From the NCBI RefSeq assembly GCF_030397665.1, contig NZ_JAPUBT010000015.1, positions 53,377 to 117,376 of the forward strand: a stretch of 64,000 nt of DNA. The letters run 5' to 3'. This stretch comes from Janthinobacterium sp. SUN073 (lineage in GTDB: Bacteria > Pseudomonadota > Gammaproteobacteria > Burkholderiales > Burkholderiaceae_D). Below the pieces are notes generated by a model. That model ran no database searches and was not told the DNA's origin. It was given only the letters and a program-made list of their open reading frames with translations. The position numbers were made by a program, and so were the translations under genes. This document shows, in pieces, positions 54,810 through 63,948 of this stretch; the first letter of the stretch is position 1; every line of letters starts with the position of its first letter.

Positions 54810-55691
54810 ATGTTGAAAACTGAAACCCCGAGCCGGCGGCATCCGGATCTGGATCTGTATCCCGTGGAGCAATTGGTGGCGGCGCTGGTCGATGACCAGT
54901 TCTGGGCCGTCGAAGCCGTGCGGCTGGCCTCGCCGCAGATCGCGGCCGCCATCACGGCCGCCCTGCCCCGTATCGCGGCCGGCGGACGCCTGCTGTATGT
55001 GGGGGCCGGCACCTCGGGCCGCCTTGGCGTACTCGACAGCGTGGAACTCAATCCCACGTTTTCCTGGCCGCCCGAGCGGGCCGTCGCCATCCTGGCCGGC
55101 GGCGCCGGCGCCATGTTTGCGGCCGTCGAAGGCGCGGAAGATGATTTATCGCAAGGCGAGCGGGATTTGCTGGCCTTGCAACCGCAGGTCAACGATGTCG
55201 TGATCCTGCTGGCTGCCTCGGGCGCCACGCCGTATGTGCTGGGCGCGCTGCTGGCCGCGCGCACGGCAGGTGCCTTGACGATCGGCATCGCCAACAATGT
55301 GGGCGCCCCCGTGGCGCACGAGGCGCAATGCGGCATCGTGCTCGACACAGGTACGGAAGTCATTTCCGGCAGCACGCGCCTGAAGGCGGGCACGGCGCAA
55401 AAAATCACCCTGAACACGATTTCCAGCGCCTTGATGGTGGGTTTGCACAAAACTTACGGAAACTTGATGGTAGACTTGAAGCCGACCAATGCCAAGCTGA
55501 TCTGGCGGGCGGTGCGTCTGACCATGCATGCCACCGGCGCCAGCGAAATGCAGGCCAGGGCCGTGCTGGAGCAATGCCACTATCACGTCAAGGTGGCGAT
55601 TGTTGCCTTGATCAAAAAAATCAACACAAACCAGGCACAGGCATTGTTGGCCGGCGCGGACGGCAGTGTGCGGGCGGCACTGGCGGCGTGA
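54810..55691 (+). CDS. murQ: N-acetylmuramic acid 6-phosphate etherase
   Basis: The 293-residue SIS-fold enzyme converts MurNAc-6-phosphate to GlcNAc-6-phosphate plus lactate during wall recycling. Motifs: GGRLLYVGAGTSGRLGVLDSVELNPTF, VEGAEDDLSQGERDL and STRLKAGTAQKITLNTISSALMV, all characteristic of MurQ. Length is normal. It follows the GntR gene after 125 bp, which contains a 12-mer shared with the region before the kinase gene. Confidence 0.95.
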   Translation: MLKTETPSRRHPDLDLYPVEQLVAALVDDQFWAVEAVRLASPQIAAAITAALPRIAAGGRLLYVGAGTSGRLGVLDSVELNPTFSWPPERAVAILAGGAGAMFAAVEGAEDDLSQGERDLLALQPQVNDVVILLAASGATPYVLGALLAARTAGALTIGIANNVGAPVAHEAQCGIVLDTGTEVISGSTRLKAGTAQKITLNTISSALMVGLHKTYGNLMVDLKPTNAKLIWRAVRLTMHATGASEMQARAVLEQCHYHVKVAIVALIKKINTNQAQALLAGADGSVRAALAA

Positions 55692-55736
55692 TCCGATGGC
55701 GCGGCATTCTTCTGTCTGGGAGACCAAGAAGGATGT

Positions 55737-57035
55737 ATGGAGCTAGTGAAACAAACCGCCCCGGTGCGCACGAATAAGCCGTGGCTGTGGATCCCTTCCC
55801 TGTATTTCGGCCAGGGCATCCCCTATGTCGTGGTCATGACCTTGTCCGTGATCATGTACAAAAACTACGGTTTTTCCAATACGGATATCGCCCTGTACAC
55901 CAGCTGGCTGTACTTGCCCTGGGTCATCAAGCCCCTGTGGTCGCCCTTCATCGATATGTACCGCACCAAGCGTTTCTGGATCGTCGGCTTGCAACTGGTG
56001 ATCGGCGCCGCGCTGGCGCTGGTGGCCCTGACGACGTCCTTGCCGCACTTTTTCCAGATCAGCCTGGCCATCTTCTGGCTGATGGCCTTCAGTTCCGCCA
56101 CGCATGATATCGCCGCCGATGGCTTTTATATGCTGGGCCTGGAAGAGCACCAGCAGGCGGCCTTTGTCGGCGTGCGCAGCACGTTTTACCGCCTGGCGAT
56201 GATCGCGGGCCAGGGTGGCCTGGTGTTTCTTGCCGGCTATCTGACGCATGCGACGGGAAATGTACAGCTGGCCTGGTCCGTCGTGTTCGCCATTCTGGCG
56301 GGCCTGTTCATCGCCCTGTTCCTGTACCACTATTTTGTCTTGCCGAAACCGAAAGATGACCGCCCCAGCATCCAGGACGCCGGCGTTTCACCGTTGCAAG
56401 AATTCGTCGCCACCTTTGCCGCCTTCTTCAAGAAGAAGGATATTTTCGTCATCCTGGGCTTCTTGCTGCTGTTCCGCCTCGGCGAAGCGCAACTGCTCAA
56501 ATTGGCCGCGCCCTTCCTGCTCGACCCCGTCGCCAAGGGCGGCCTGGGCCTCAGCACGGAACAGGTGGGCCTGGTCTACGGCACTATCGGCGTGATCGCC
56601 CTGACCCTCGGTGGCTTGCTGGGAGGATTCATCATTTCCCGCTTCGGCTTGAAACGTTGCCTGTGGATCATGGTGCTGTCCGTGCATTTGCCCGACCTGG
56701 TCTTCGTCTACCTGGCCAGTGCCTTGCCCAGCAGCATCTATGTGATCGCCGGCGGTATCGCCTTGGAGCAATTTGGCTATGGCTTCGGTTTCGCGTCCTA
56801 CATGTTGTACATGATCATGGTGTCCGATGGCGCGCATAAAACGGCCCATTACGCCATTTGCACGGGTTTCATGGCCTTGGGCATGATGTTGCCTGGCATG
56901 GCCAGCGGCTGGATACAGCAAATGCTTGGCTACCAGCACTTCTTCATCTGGGTCTGCATCGCCACCATTCCTGCTTTCATCATGGCCGCGCTGGTCAAGA
57001 TCGATCCCGAATTTGGCAAGAAGGCCGAGGCCTGA
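55737..57035 (+). CDS. ampG: AmpG-type muropeptide permease (MFS)
   Basis: The 432-residue MFS transporter imports anhydromuropeptides (GlcNAc-anhMurNAc peptides). About 12 helices are seen, with the AmpG-like N-terminus SLYFGQGIPYVVVMTLSVIMYKNYGFSN and AFSSATHDIAADGFYM. It is shorter than the 14-helix E. coli protein, as in many betaproteobacteria. It lies 45 nt after murQ, and the recycling context supports the substrate call. Confidence 0.88.
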   Translation: MELVKQTAPVRTNKPWLWIPSLYFGQGIPYVVVMTLSVIMYKNYGFSNTDIALYTSWLYLPWVIKPLWSPFIDMYRTKRFWIVGLQLVIGAALALVALTTSLPHFFQISLAIFWLMAFSSATHDIAADGFYMLGLEEHQQAAFVGVRSTFYRLAMIAGQGGLVFLAGYLTHATGNVQLAWSVVFAILAGLFIALFLYHYFVLPKPKDDRPSIQDAGVSPLQEFVATFAAFFKKKDIFVILGFLLLFRLGEAQLLKLAAPFLLDPVAKGGLGLSTEQVGLVYGTIGVIALTLGGLLGGFIISRFGLKRCLWIMVLSVHLPDLVFVYLASALPSSIYVIAGGIALEQFGYGFGFASYMLYMIMVSDGAHKTAHYAICTGFMALGMMLPGMASGWIQQMLGYQHFFIWVCIATIPAFIMAALVKIDPEFGKKAEA

Positions 57036-57126
57036 TTCTTTTGAACCGTGCGCCCGCATGGATGGCGGGCGCACAGTAAAATGCCCGCACCGATACACCT
57101 GCGCTCCACCACTGCAAGGAATTGTT

Positions 57127-58788
57127 TTGTTGTCTACTTTCAAAAAACGTCTGGGCGCCGCGGCTGGCGTGCTGGCCGCGTTGGCCACCGCCACATTGCT
57201 CAGCAGCTGTACCAGCACCAAAATGCCCTCCGCAGTGACGCCGGGCGACGCGGGTTTGCCGGCCGTGCCGCCCGTGCAGCACATCACGGGTGAAGTGCCG
57301 CCGCCGGCGCCGCGCGAGTTCCGCGCCGCCTGGGTTTCGACGGTTGCCAATATTGACTGGCCCAGTCGCAGCAATTTGCCGGTCGCCAAGCAGCAAGCCG
57401 AGGCAATCGCCATCCTCGACCGCGCCAAGTCCTTGAATCTGAACGCGATTGTGCTGCAGGTGCGGCCCAGCGCCGATACGATTTACCCGTCGCAACTGGA
57501 GCCATGGTCGGAATACCTGACCGGCAAGCAAGGCCAGCCGCCATTGCCCATGTATGACCCGCTGGCCTTCTGGGTGGCGCAGGCGCATGCGCGCGGCCTG
57601 GAATTGCACGCCTGGTTCAACCCGTACCGGGCCCGCCACGCGACGGCCAAGTCGCCGCTGGCGCGCGACAGTTTCGCTTCCACCAACCCGGCGTCCGTCA
57701 AGCAATACGGCCGCTACCTGTGGATGGATCCGGGCGACGCCGCCGCCTCGAAGCACACGACGGACGTGGTGCTCGACGTGGTGCGCCGCTACGATATCGA
57801 TGGCGTGCACATCGACGATTACTTTTATCCGTACCCGATCGACGCGCCCGGCGCCGGTGCGGGAGCCGAGACGGCCGCGCTGGACGCGGGTAATGGCGCC
57901 GCCAAGCGCGAACTGCCGTTTCCCGATGAGCCTTCCTGGCAGCAATATCTGCTGGCCGGTGGCCAGCTGGACCGCCCTTCCTGGCGCCGCCAGAACGTCA
58001 ACCAGTTGATCGAATCCTTGTACACAGGCATCCACCGCGAAAAGAGCTGGGTGCGCTTCGGCATCAGCCCGTTCGGCATCGGCCGTCCCGACCGCCGCCC
58101 TGCCGGCATCGTCGGTTTCAGCCAGTACGATAAATTGTATGCGGATGCGGAACTGTGGCTGGCCAAGGGTTGGCTCGATTACCTGTCGCCGCAGCTGTAC
58201 TGGCCGGTGGCGCAGGCGCCGCAAGCGTTTGGCGTGCTGCTCGACTACTGGCTGGCGCAAAATCCGTATGGCCGCCACGTGTGGCCAGGCCTGTACACGA
58301 GCCGCATCGACAATTCCGCCAAGTCCTTCACGCCGCAAGAGATCATCAAGCAGATCGAAGTGACGCGCACGCGTCCCGGCGCGAATGGACAAGTGCATTT
58401 CAGCATGGTGCCCTTGATGCAGAACCGCAAGGGTGTCAGCGAGCAACTCAAGGCGACCGTCTACCAAAGCCCTGCCCTGATTCCCGCCACACCGTGGCTG
58501 GGCAAGGAAGCGCCGGGCACGCCCGTGCTGGCCTTGCGCCGCGATTCCACCAGCCTGAACGTCAAATTGACGGCGGGCAGCGGCAAAGCCGTGGCGCAGT
58601 ACGCCGTCTGGGCCCGCTACGGCGAAGACTGGCGCTTTAGCGTGGTCACGGGCATGCAGGGCGAGCTGACCCTGGTCGACGATGCCACCGGTAAAATCAA
58701 CGCGGTGGTGGTCAGCGCCGTGGACCGTCTTGGCAATGAAAGTCCCCGCGTCACCGTGCGTGCACCGTTTACGGCCGCCGCCAAGTAA
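57127..58788 (+). CDS. GHL10/DUF187 family glycosyl hydrolase lipoprotein (DigH-like)
   Basis: The 553-residue lipoprotein has signal ending LLSSC (Cys28) and a GHL10 TIM-barrel from about residue 60 to 390. Family motifs: REFRAAWVSTVANIDWPSR, LNAIVLQVRPSADTIYPSQLEPWSEYLTG, HAWFNPYRAR and the likely acid region DGVHIDDYFYPYP. A beta-rich C-terminal domain follows. E. coli DigH of this family cleaves peptide-free (denuded) glycan strands of peptidoglycan. The start is taken as TTG after AAGGA; TTG at 57130 is equally possible; no ATG fits. It lies between ampG and an amino-sugar kinase, which strongly suggests a wall-glycan role. Confidence 0.83.
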   Translation: MLSTFKKRLGAAAGVLAALATATLLSSCTSTKMPSAVTPGDAGLPAVPPVQHITGEVPPPAPREFRAAWVSTVANIDWPSRSNLPVAKQQAEAIAILDRAKSLNLNAIVLQVRPSADTIYPSQLEPWSEYLTGKQGQPPLPMYDPLAFWVAQAHARGLELHAWFNPYRARHATAKSPLARDSFASTNPASVKQYGRYLWMDPGDAAASKHTTDVVLDVVRRYDIDGVHIDDYFYPYPIDAPGAGAGAETAALDAGNGAAKRELPFPDEPSWQQYLLAGGQLDRPSWRRQNVNQLIESLYTGIHREKSWVRFGISPFGIGRPDRRPAGIVGFSQYDKLYADAELWLAKGWLDYLSPQLYWPVAQAPQAFGVLLDYWLAQNPYGRHVWPGLYTSRIDNSAKSFTPQEIIKQIEVTRTRPGANGQVHFSMVPLMQNRKGVSEQLKATVYQSPALIPATPWLGKEAPGTPVLALRRDSTSLNVKLTAGSGKAVAQYAVWARYGEDWRFSVVTGMQGELTLVDDATGKINAVVVSAVDRLGNESPRVTVRAPFTAAAK

Positions 58789-58818
58789 TTGTTGACCGTT
58801 CAACGGTAGTCCATAACC

Positions 58819-58855
58819 TGCAGGCATGAAACATGCGCAAGCTTTCATGCCTGCA
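58819..58855. repeat. 13-bp inverted repeat before the amino-sugar kinase gene
   Basis: Arms TGCAGGCATGAAA (58819) and TTTCATGCCTGCA (58843) are exact complements around an 11-nt loop. The element lies 28 nt before the kinase start and contains CAAGCTTTCATG, also found at 54742-54753 before murQ. No T run follows, so operator function is as likely as termination. Confidence 0.6.
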
Positions 58856-58882
58856 AGCTCAGCTTGGCTTTACACTCTTGCC

Positions 58883-59830
58883 ATGATTTCCTTCCCTACA
58901 GCCAATAATGCGGTGCCCGTGCTGGGCCTGGGCATCGACGCGGGCGGCACGCAGACGCGCTGGGCCCTGGCCACCGCCGACGGCGCCATCGTGGCCGACG
59001 GCGCCGTGGAAGGCTTGTCTGCCTTGCAAATGAGCAGCGATGCGGGCCGCGCCGCCGTGCACGCGACGTTTACCAGGCTATGCCAGGCCGTGCTGGCTGT
59101 CGGCCGGCCGCGTGCCGTGGTGGCGGGCTTGACGGGTTTTGGTGGCGACGATGTTGTGCTGGCGCAAACACTGGCCACTTTGCTGGCGCTGGACGCCGCC
59201 AACGTCAGCGTGGGCAACGATATCGACATTGCCTATCGCGACAGTTTTGAACCAGGTCAGGGTTATCTGGTCTACGCTGGCACGGGCTCGATCGCCGCAT
59301 GGATCGATACGGATGGCGTGTTTCACCGCGCAGGCGGGCGCGGCGTGCTGCTCGACGATGGCGGCGGCGGCTACTGGATCGCGCGTGAAGCCTTGCGCCA
59401 CATCTGGCGCCGCGAAGATGAGGCGCCCGGCAGCTGGCGAAGCTCTCCCATGGCCGAGGCCGTTTTTGCGCATATCGGCGGCAGCGATTGGTCGCTGTCG
59501 CGCGCCTTCATGTATGGACAGGACCGGGGCGCCATCGGCCGGCTGGCGCTGGCCGTGGCCGCCAGTGCGGATGCCGACCCGCTGGCGCTGGACATCTTGC
59601 AGCGCGCGGGACAGGAACTGGCGCGCCTGGCGCTGGCCCTGACGGCGCGCTACGGCCCCCGTCCCGTGGTGCTGGCGGGGCGCGCGGCGCAGTTGCACCC
59701 GGCTATCGCCGCTGCCATGCGCGCCGCTTTGCCTGTATCGTTGCAGATGGAGCAAAAAGTTGCCCGCTCGCATGAGGCCGCAGCCAAGCTGGCGGCCAGG
59801 ACCGCCAGCTTGTATACCGGCAAAGACTGA
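58883..59830 (+). CDS. BadF/BadG-type amino-sugar kinase (N-acetylglucosamine/N-acetylmuramate kinase-like)
   Basis: The 315-residue ASKHA-fold kinase has GLGIDAGGTQTRWALA near residue 17 (phosphate 1 motif), VYAGTGSIAAWI, and the GGRGVLLDDGGGGYWIARE block. The start MISFPTANNA puts these at normal distance; an upstream in-frame Met (58826) overlaps the inverted repeat. Between digH and amidase genes, next to murQ, a role as MurK/NagK-like kinase supplying sugar 6-phosphate for MurQ is likely but not proven. Confidence 0.86.
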   Translation: MISFPTANNAVPVLGLGIDAGGTQTRWALATADGAIVADGAVEGLSALQMSSDAGRAAVHATFTRLCQAVLAVGRPRAVVAGLTGFGGDDVVLAQTLATLLALDAANVSVGNDIDIAYRDSFEPGQGYLVYAGTGSIAAWIDTDGVFHRAGGRGVLLDDGGGGYWIAREALRHIWRREDEAPGSWRSSPMAEAVFAHIGGSDWSLSRAFMYGQDRGAIGRLALAVAASADADPLALDILQRAGQELARLALALTARYGPRPVVLAGRAAQLHPAIAAAMRAALPVSLQMEQKVARSHEAAAKLAARTASLYTGKD

Positions 59831-59860
59831 CTATTTTATTAACCCGAACATGGATCTTTC

Positions 59861-60676
59861 ATGAAAAAAATCGCCCTCGCCCTGCTGGTGGCCCTGCTCA
59901 CCGCCTGTAGTACGCCCGCGCCGCACCTCGACCATAGCTTGACGGCGCGCAGCCAGAGCCCGCGCGTGAAATTCATCGTCATCCATTACACGGTCAGCGA
60001 CCTGCCCCGCTCGATCAAGATCCTGACGGAACAAGTCGTCAGCAGCCATTATTTGCTGACCGACACGGACAAGCCGAAGTTTTACGTGCTGGTCGACGAA
60101 TCGCGCCAGGCCAATCACGCGGGTGTGAGTAACTGGAAGACTTATACACAGTTGAATGTCAGCTCGATCGGCATCGAGATCGTCAACCCCGGCTACAAGG
60201 ACACGCCGGAAGGCCGCCTCTGGTATCCCTTCCCGCAGGCACAGATCGATGAGCTGATTCCGCTGCTGAAAGATATTCAGGCCCGCTACAACATCGCGCC
60301 GGAAAATATCCTGGGCCACAACGAAATCGCCCCGCAGCGCAAGCAGGATCCGGGGCCGCTGTTCCCATGGCGCCAGCTGGCCGATGCGGGCCTTATTGTC
60401 TGGCCGGACGCGAACCGCGTGGCCATGCAGCGCCTTATTTTTGAGCAGCAAGTGCCGGACGCCGTCTGGTTCCAGAAAAAGCTGGCCCAGCATGGCTATG
60501 CGACGCCGAATACGGGCATCTTCGACGAAGCGACGCGCAATGTGCTGATCGCCTTCCAGATGAAATACCGCAATACGCTGTTTGACGGCATGCCCGATGG
60601 CGAAACGGCGGCCCTGCTGGAAGTGCTGACGACGCCGGCCCCAGCGGTTGCAACACCTGCTGTTGCAACAAAGTAG
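59861..60676 (+). CDS. amiD: N-acetylmuramoyl-L-alanine amidase lipoprotein (AmiD-like)
   Basis: The 271-residue protein has a lipoprotein signal (LLTAC, Cys16) and an Amidase_2 domain with zinc ligands in VIHYTVSD (His near 43) and GHNEIAPQRKQDPGPLFPW. A C-terminal peptidoglycan-binding domain lies at about 195-255. It removes stem peptides from (anhydro)muramic acid at the outer membrane. It starts 30 nt after the kinase gene. Confidence 0.92.
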   Translation: MKKIALALLVALLTACSTPAPHLDHSLTARSQSPRVKFIVIHYTVSDLPRSIKILTEQVVSSHYLLTDTDKPKFYVLVDESRQANHAGVSNWKTYTQLNVSSIGIEIVNPGYKDTPEGRLWYPFPQAQIDELIPLLKDIQARYNIAPENILGHNEIAPQRKQDPGPLFPWRQLADAGLIVWPDANRVAMQRLIFEQQVPDAVWFQKKLAQHGYATPNTGIFDEATRNVLIAFQMKYRNTLFDGMPDGETAALLEVLTTPAPAVATPAVATK

Positions 60677-60759
60677 CATGGCCGTTCCAGCCCATGACTT
60701 TTTCTTATATGCTGAACGTTGACGGTCCAGGTGGCCACGGCAAGGTAAAGGAATAGCTC

Positions 60760-61662
60760 ATGCGGCTGCGTCATATCGAAGTGTTTCACGCCATCATGCA
60801 AGTCGGCACCATCAGCGGCGCCGCCCAGGTGCTGCATATCTCGCAACCGGCCGTGACCAAGGTCTTGCAGCATTGCGAGTTGCAACTGGGCATGCCGCTG
60901 TTCGAGCGCGTGCGGGGCAAGCTGTATCCGAAACCGGAGGCGCACCGTTTGTTTGTCGAGACGGAAAAGCTCAACCGCGATTTATTGGGCATCCGCCGCC
61001 TGGCTGCCAGCCTGAAGGGCCATGCGGTGGAAACCATCCGTTTGGTCTCCACGCCGACGCTCGCCATCAGCGTCTTGCCGTTCGCCATGACGGAGTGGCG
61101 GCGTGACTTTCCCCACACGCGTTGCCAGCTGGCCACGCATCACACGGGCGAGATCGTCAATACCCTGCGCCTGGGTGAAGCGGACCTGGCCGTGTCGCTG
61201 CAAGACCCGCGTCATCCGGGCATCGTGGCCGAACCGATCGCGCACGGTGTCATGACGGTGATCGCACCGGCTGGCACCTGGCATGCGGCCGACTGCGGTA
61301 CGCCCTTGACGGCGCATGGCCTGAATGGCGAGCTGATCGGCCATGCGGACAACGATCCGCTGGGCGAACTGGTGGTGGCCGCCTGCGAGGCGCAGGATAT
61401 CCACCCCGTCTTTAGTACCGTGGTGCAAACCTATCAAATTGCCCGTTCCCTGGTGGAAGCGGGCGCCGGCATGGCCGTGGTCGACCCGTTTACGGCCGCG
61501 TCCGGCTCACCCGAGCGCTTGCAGCGCCGTCCCTGGGCACCCACGATACCGATTCAACTGTATTTATTGACGGCGAGCCACTCGCCGCTGTCGCATGGCG
61601 CGCGGCGCCTGGCCGACAGCATTGGCGTGGCGGCGCGCAACTGCCTGGAAAGAGGAGTGTAA
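60760..61662 (+). CDS. LysR-family transcriptional regulator
   Basis: The 300-residue LysR protein has an N-terminal HTH (IEVFHAIMQVGTISGAAQVLHISQPAVTKVLQHCE) and a periplasmic-binding-like effector domain. Its stop overlaps the start of the D-Ala-D-Ala dipeptidase gene by one base (TAATG), so they are a transcriptional pair. It may control the dipeptidase and the recycling genes. Effector unknown. Confidence 0.92.
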   Translation: MRLRHIEVFHAIMQVGTISGAAQVLHISQPAVTKVLQHCELQLGMPLFERVRGKLYPKPEAHRLFVETEKLNRDLLGIRRLAASLKGHAVETIRLVSTPTLAISVLPFAMTEWRRDFPHTRCQLATHHTGEIVNTLRLGEADLAVSLQDPRHPGIVAEPIAHGVMTVIAPAGTWHAADCGTPLTAHGLNGELIGHADNDPLGELVVAACEAQDIHPVFSTVVQTYQIARSLVEAGAGMAVVDPFTAASGSPERLQRRPWAPTIPIQLYLLTASHSPLSHGARRLADSIGVAARNCLERGV

Positions 61663-62276
61663 TGTCTGTTGCAAGTTTGCAATTGGAAGCGGTTGGCAGC
61701 GATCCGCAATTTCGCCACCTGAGCAGTATCGCCGGTATCGCCGTCGACTTGCGCTACGCCACGCCCGACAATTTCGTCGGACGCGACTTATACAGCCCCA
61801 TCGATTGCGCCTGGCTGCACCGCGATGCGGCCGCTGCGCTGGAACAGGCCGTGGCCTGGCTGGCCGCGCATCGCCCCGATCATCATTTATTGGTGCTCGA
61901 TGCCCTGCGTCCGCAGCGGGTCCAGCAGCAATTGTGGGATGCGCTGCAGGGAACCGAGTTGCTCGGCTACATCGCCGAACCGTCGCGCGGCTCGATCCAC
62001 TCGTTCGGCATGGCGCTTGACATCACCATCGTGGGACGGGACGGGCAGGAACTGGACATGGGCACGGGCTTTGACGACTTGAGTGAGCGCTCGCACCCGG
62101 CGCTGGAGCTGGCTTTGCTGGAAAGCGGGGAGATTACGCAGGAGCAGGTGGCGCACCGCCGCTTGTTGCGCGACGCCATGTTCCAGGCGGGCTTCTTCGG
62201 CATCAACAGCGAATGGTGGCATTTCGATTGCGGCGACCGGGTGCTGGTGCGCCAGACCTACACCCGGGTACTCTGA
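61662..62276 (+). CDS. ddpX: D-alanyl-D-alanine dipeptidase (VanX/DdpX family)
   Basis: The 204-residue zinc peptidase has the SxHxxGxAxD motif (SIHSFGMALD near residue 110) and the EWWHFD motif near 186, the full metal/catalytic set of the M15D family. It cleaves D-Ala-D-Ala. Without vanH/vanA nearby, a role in recycling the wall dipeptide (as DdpX) is more likely than glycopeptide resistance. It abuts the convergent transporter gene without any gap. Confidence 0.92.
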   Translation: MSVASLQLEAVGSDPQFRHLSSIAGIAVDLRYATPDNFVGRDLYSPIDCAWLHRDAAAALEQAVAWLAAHRPDHHLLVLDALRPQRVQQQLWDALQGTELLGYIAEPSRGSIHSFGMALDITIVGRDGQELDMGTGFDDLSERSHPALELALLESGEITQEQVAHRRLLRDAMFQAGFFGINSEWWHFDCGDRVLVRQTYTRVL

Positions 62277-63656
62277 CTAGAAGACCTTTAATCCCTTCAG
62301 CATCACGATCAGGATCAGTACGGGCGAGACAAAGCGCAGCAGGAACAGCAGCACATGCGCCAGAGTTCTATTCTGCAACTGGCCGTGATTGCTGATCGCC
62401 TCGATGAAATGCTGTTTGCCCCAAGCCCAGCCTGTAAACAAGGCAATCGCGATGCCGCCCACGGGCAGGAAGATATTCGACGACACAAAGTCGAACAGAT
62501 CAAACATATTCAAATTAAACAGCTTGAAGTCCGCCAGGGTACTGTTGCTCAGGGCGCACACGGACCCGAGCACGGCCAGCAGCAGCATGGTCACCACGGT
62601 GGCCTTGGTGCGCGTCCAGCCGAAACGTTCATGGAAGATCACCACGGGCACTTCCATCAGCGACAGCATCGCGCCCGTGGCGGCCACGGCGGCCAGGATA
62701 AAGAACACCACCATCAGGACTTGCCCCATGGGAATTTGCGAGAACACGGCCGGAATCGTGATGAATACCAGCGACGGTCCCGCGCTGGGGGCGAAACCAA
62801 ACGTGAACACGGCAGGGAAGATGGCGATGCCAGCCAGCATGGAGACGCCGAGGTCGGCGGCCATCACGCGTAAAGTCGTGACGGGGATATTCTGGTCATC
62901 GCGGAAATAGCTGCCGTAGGTCATCATCGTACCCATGCCGACGGACAATTTAAAGAAGGCCAGGCCCATGGCCGTCAGTACGACGGAAGCCGTCAGCTTG
63001 GAAAAATCAGGACGGAACAGGAAAGCCAGTCCTTCGGCCGCTTTATCGAGCGACAGGCTGACCGCGCACAGTAGCAGCAACAGCAGGAACAGCAGTGGCA
63101 TGAGTTTCTTGGCGATCGCCTCGATGCCCTTGGTAACGCCCAGCATCAATATGCCACCGATAAACAGCAGCACGCCCCATTGCCAGAACAGCGACTGCAG
63201 GGGATTGCTGATCAGGGAGGCGAAGGCCGCTTCCGTCACCAGTTTGTCGCTGCTGAGGATGGAGCCGTCGATGGCCTTGGCGATATACGCAAACACCCAG
63301 CCCACCACTTCCGAGTAAAACGCGACGATCAGGAAGGCGGCGACCATGCCGATCACGCCGACCAGCCACCAGGGTTTGCCCTTGGGCGCCAGTTGTTCCA
63401 TGGTGGAGATCGGATTGACCTTGGCGCTGCGCCCCAGGGTGATTTCCGCGATCATCACGGGCAGGCCTACTAATAAGGTGGCGAGTAAATAGATGAGCAG
63501 GAAGCCGGCGCCGCCATTGGCGCCCGTCAGGTAGGGGAACTTCCAGATGTTGCCGAGACCGACTGCGGAACCGAGGGTGGCGGCGAGCACGCCGAAGCCA
63601 GTGGTAAAGCCAGCTCGTTTCAGGGTCAGGCCTGATCCTTGAGCTTGTTGTTTCAT
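62277..63656 (-). CDS. sodium-dependent transporter of the NSS (SNF) family
   Basis: The 459-residue membrane protein has about 11-12 helices and the NSS signature near the start, ATLGSAVGLGNIWKFPYL and TGANGGAGF. Substrates are usually amino acids taken up with sodium; none can be named here. The start MKQQAQGSG is chosen; the open frame to 63779 is non-coding in character. Transcription converges with ddpX. Confidence 0.92.
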   Translation of the reverse strand: MKQQAQGSGLTLKRAGFTTGFGVLAATLGSAVGLGNIWKFPYLTGANGGAGFLLIYLLATLLVGLPVMIAEITLGRSAKVNPISTMEQLAPKGKPWWLVGVIGMVAAFLIVAFYSEVVGWVFAYIAKAIDGSILSSDKLVTEAAFASLISNPLQSLFWQWGVLLFIGGILMLGVTKGIEAIAKKLMPLLFLLLLLLCAVSLSLDKAAEGLAFLFRPDFSKLTASVVLTAMGLAFFKLSVGMGTMMTYGSYFRDDQNIPVTTLRVMAADLGVSMLAGIAIFPAVFTFGFAPSAGPSLVFITIPAVFSQIPMGQVLMVVFFILAAVAATGAMLSLMEVPVVIFHERFGWTRTKATVVTMLLLAVLGSVCALSNSTLADFKLFNLNMFDLFDFVSSNIFLPVGGIAIALFTGWAWGKQHFIEAISNHGQLQNRTLAHVLLFLLRFVSPVLILIVMLKGLKVF

Positions 63657-63738
63657 GGTGAATCTTCTATGGTGGGACGCGAATTTGCGCTGAGGGGGCG
63701 AAATTGTAGCAGTTGGCCGCAAATACCCCGGAAAAGCC

Positions 63739-63767
63739 TTGCTACTACTGGGGCGCTTTGCTATAGT
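63739..63767 (+). promoter_or_regulatory. upstream rRNA operon promoter (P1 candidate)
   Basis: TTGCTA (63739-63744) and TATAGT (63762-63767) are separated by 17 bp. The location, about 240 bp before the window end and upstream of a typical rRNA leader, fits a first rrn promoter. Confidence 0.6.
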
Positions 63768-63844
63768 TCGCCTCCCCAATGAGACGCAGTCAAATGCGGC
63801 ACTTGAGGATCACCGGAAACGGCGATGAGTAGTAAAAGAAGGAG

Positions 63845-63873
63845 TTGACGGATTTAGTGAAATGCTTCATACT
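63845..63873 (+). promoter_or_regulatory. second rRNA operon promoter (P2 candidate)
   Basis: TTGACG (63845-63850) and CATACT (63868-63873) are separated by 17 bp, a good sigma-70 promoter. It lies about 65 bp before the boxA element. Tandem promoters are normal for rRNA operons. Confidence 0.7.
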
Positions 63874-63938
63874 CTTCCTTCTTCGCAGCTGACAAACACA
63901 ACGCTTTGTCGATAGCGCGAAAGCAGTACCGAATACCG

Positions 63939-63948
63939 TTCTTTAACA
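63939..63948 (+). promoter_or_regulatory. boxA antitermination element in the rRNA leader
   Basis: TTCTTTAACA matches the rrn boxA consensus (GCTCTTTAACA) and is followed by the leader that runs off the window end. The 16S gene itself is not reached. The stretch 63657-64000 holds no protein gene. Confidence 0.75.

Noticed and set aside
56995..58848. 617-codon minus-strand frame opposite the DigH-like gene
   Set aside because: Shadow of the glycosidase frame; no signal, domain or ribosome site.
61662..62276. Glycopeptide-resistance (van) cluster
   Set aside because: Only the dipeptidase is present; vanH, vanA and a VanRS pair are absent, and the context is wall recycling.
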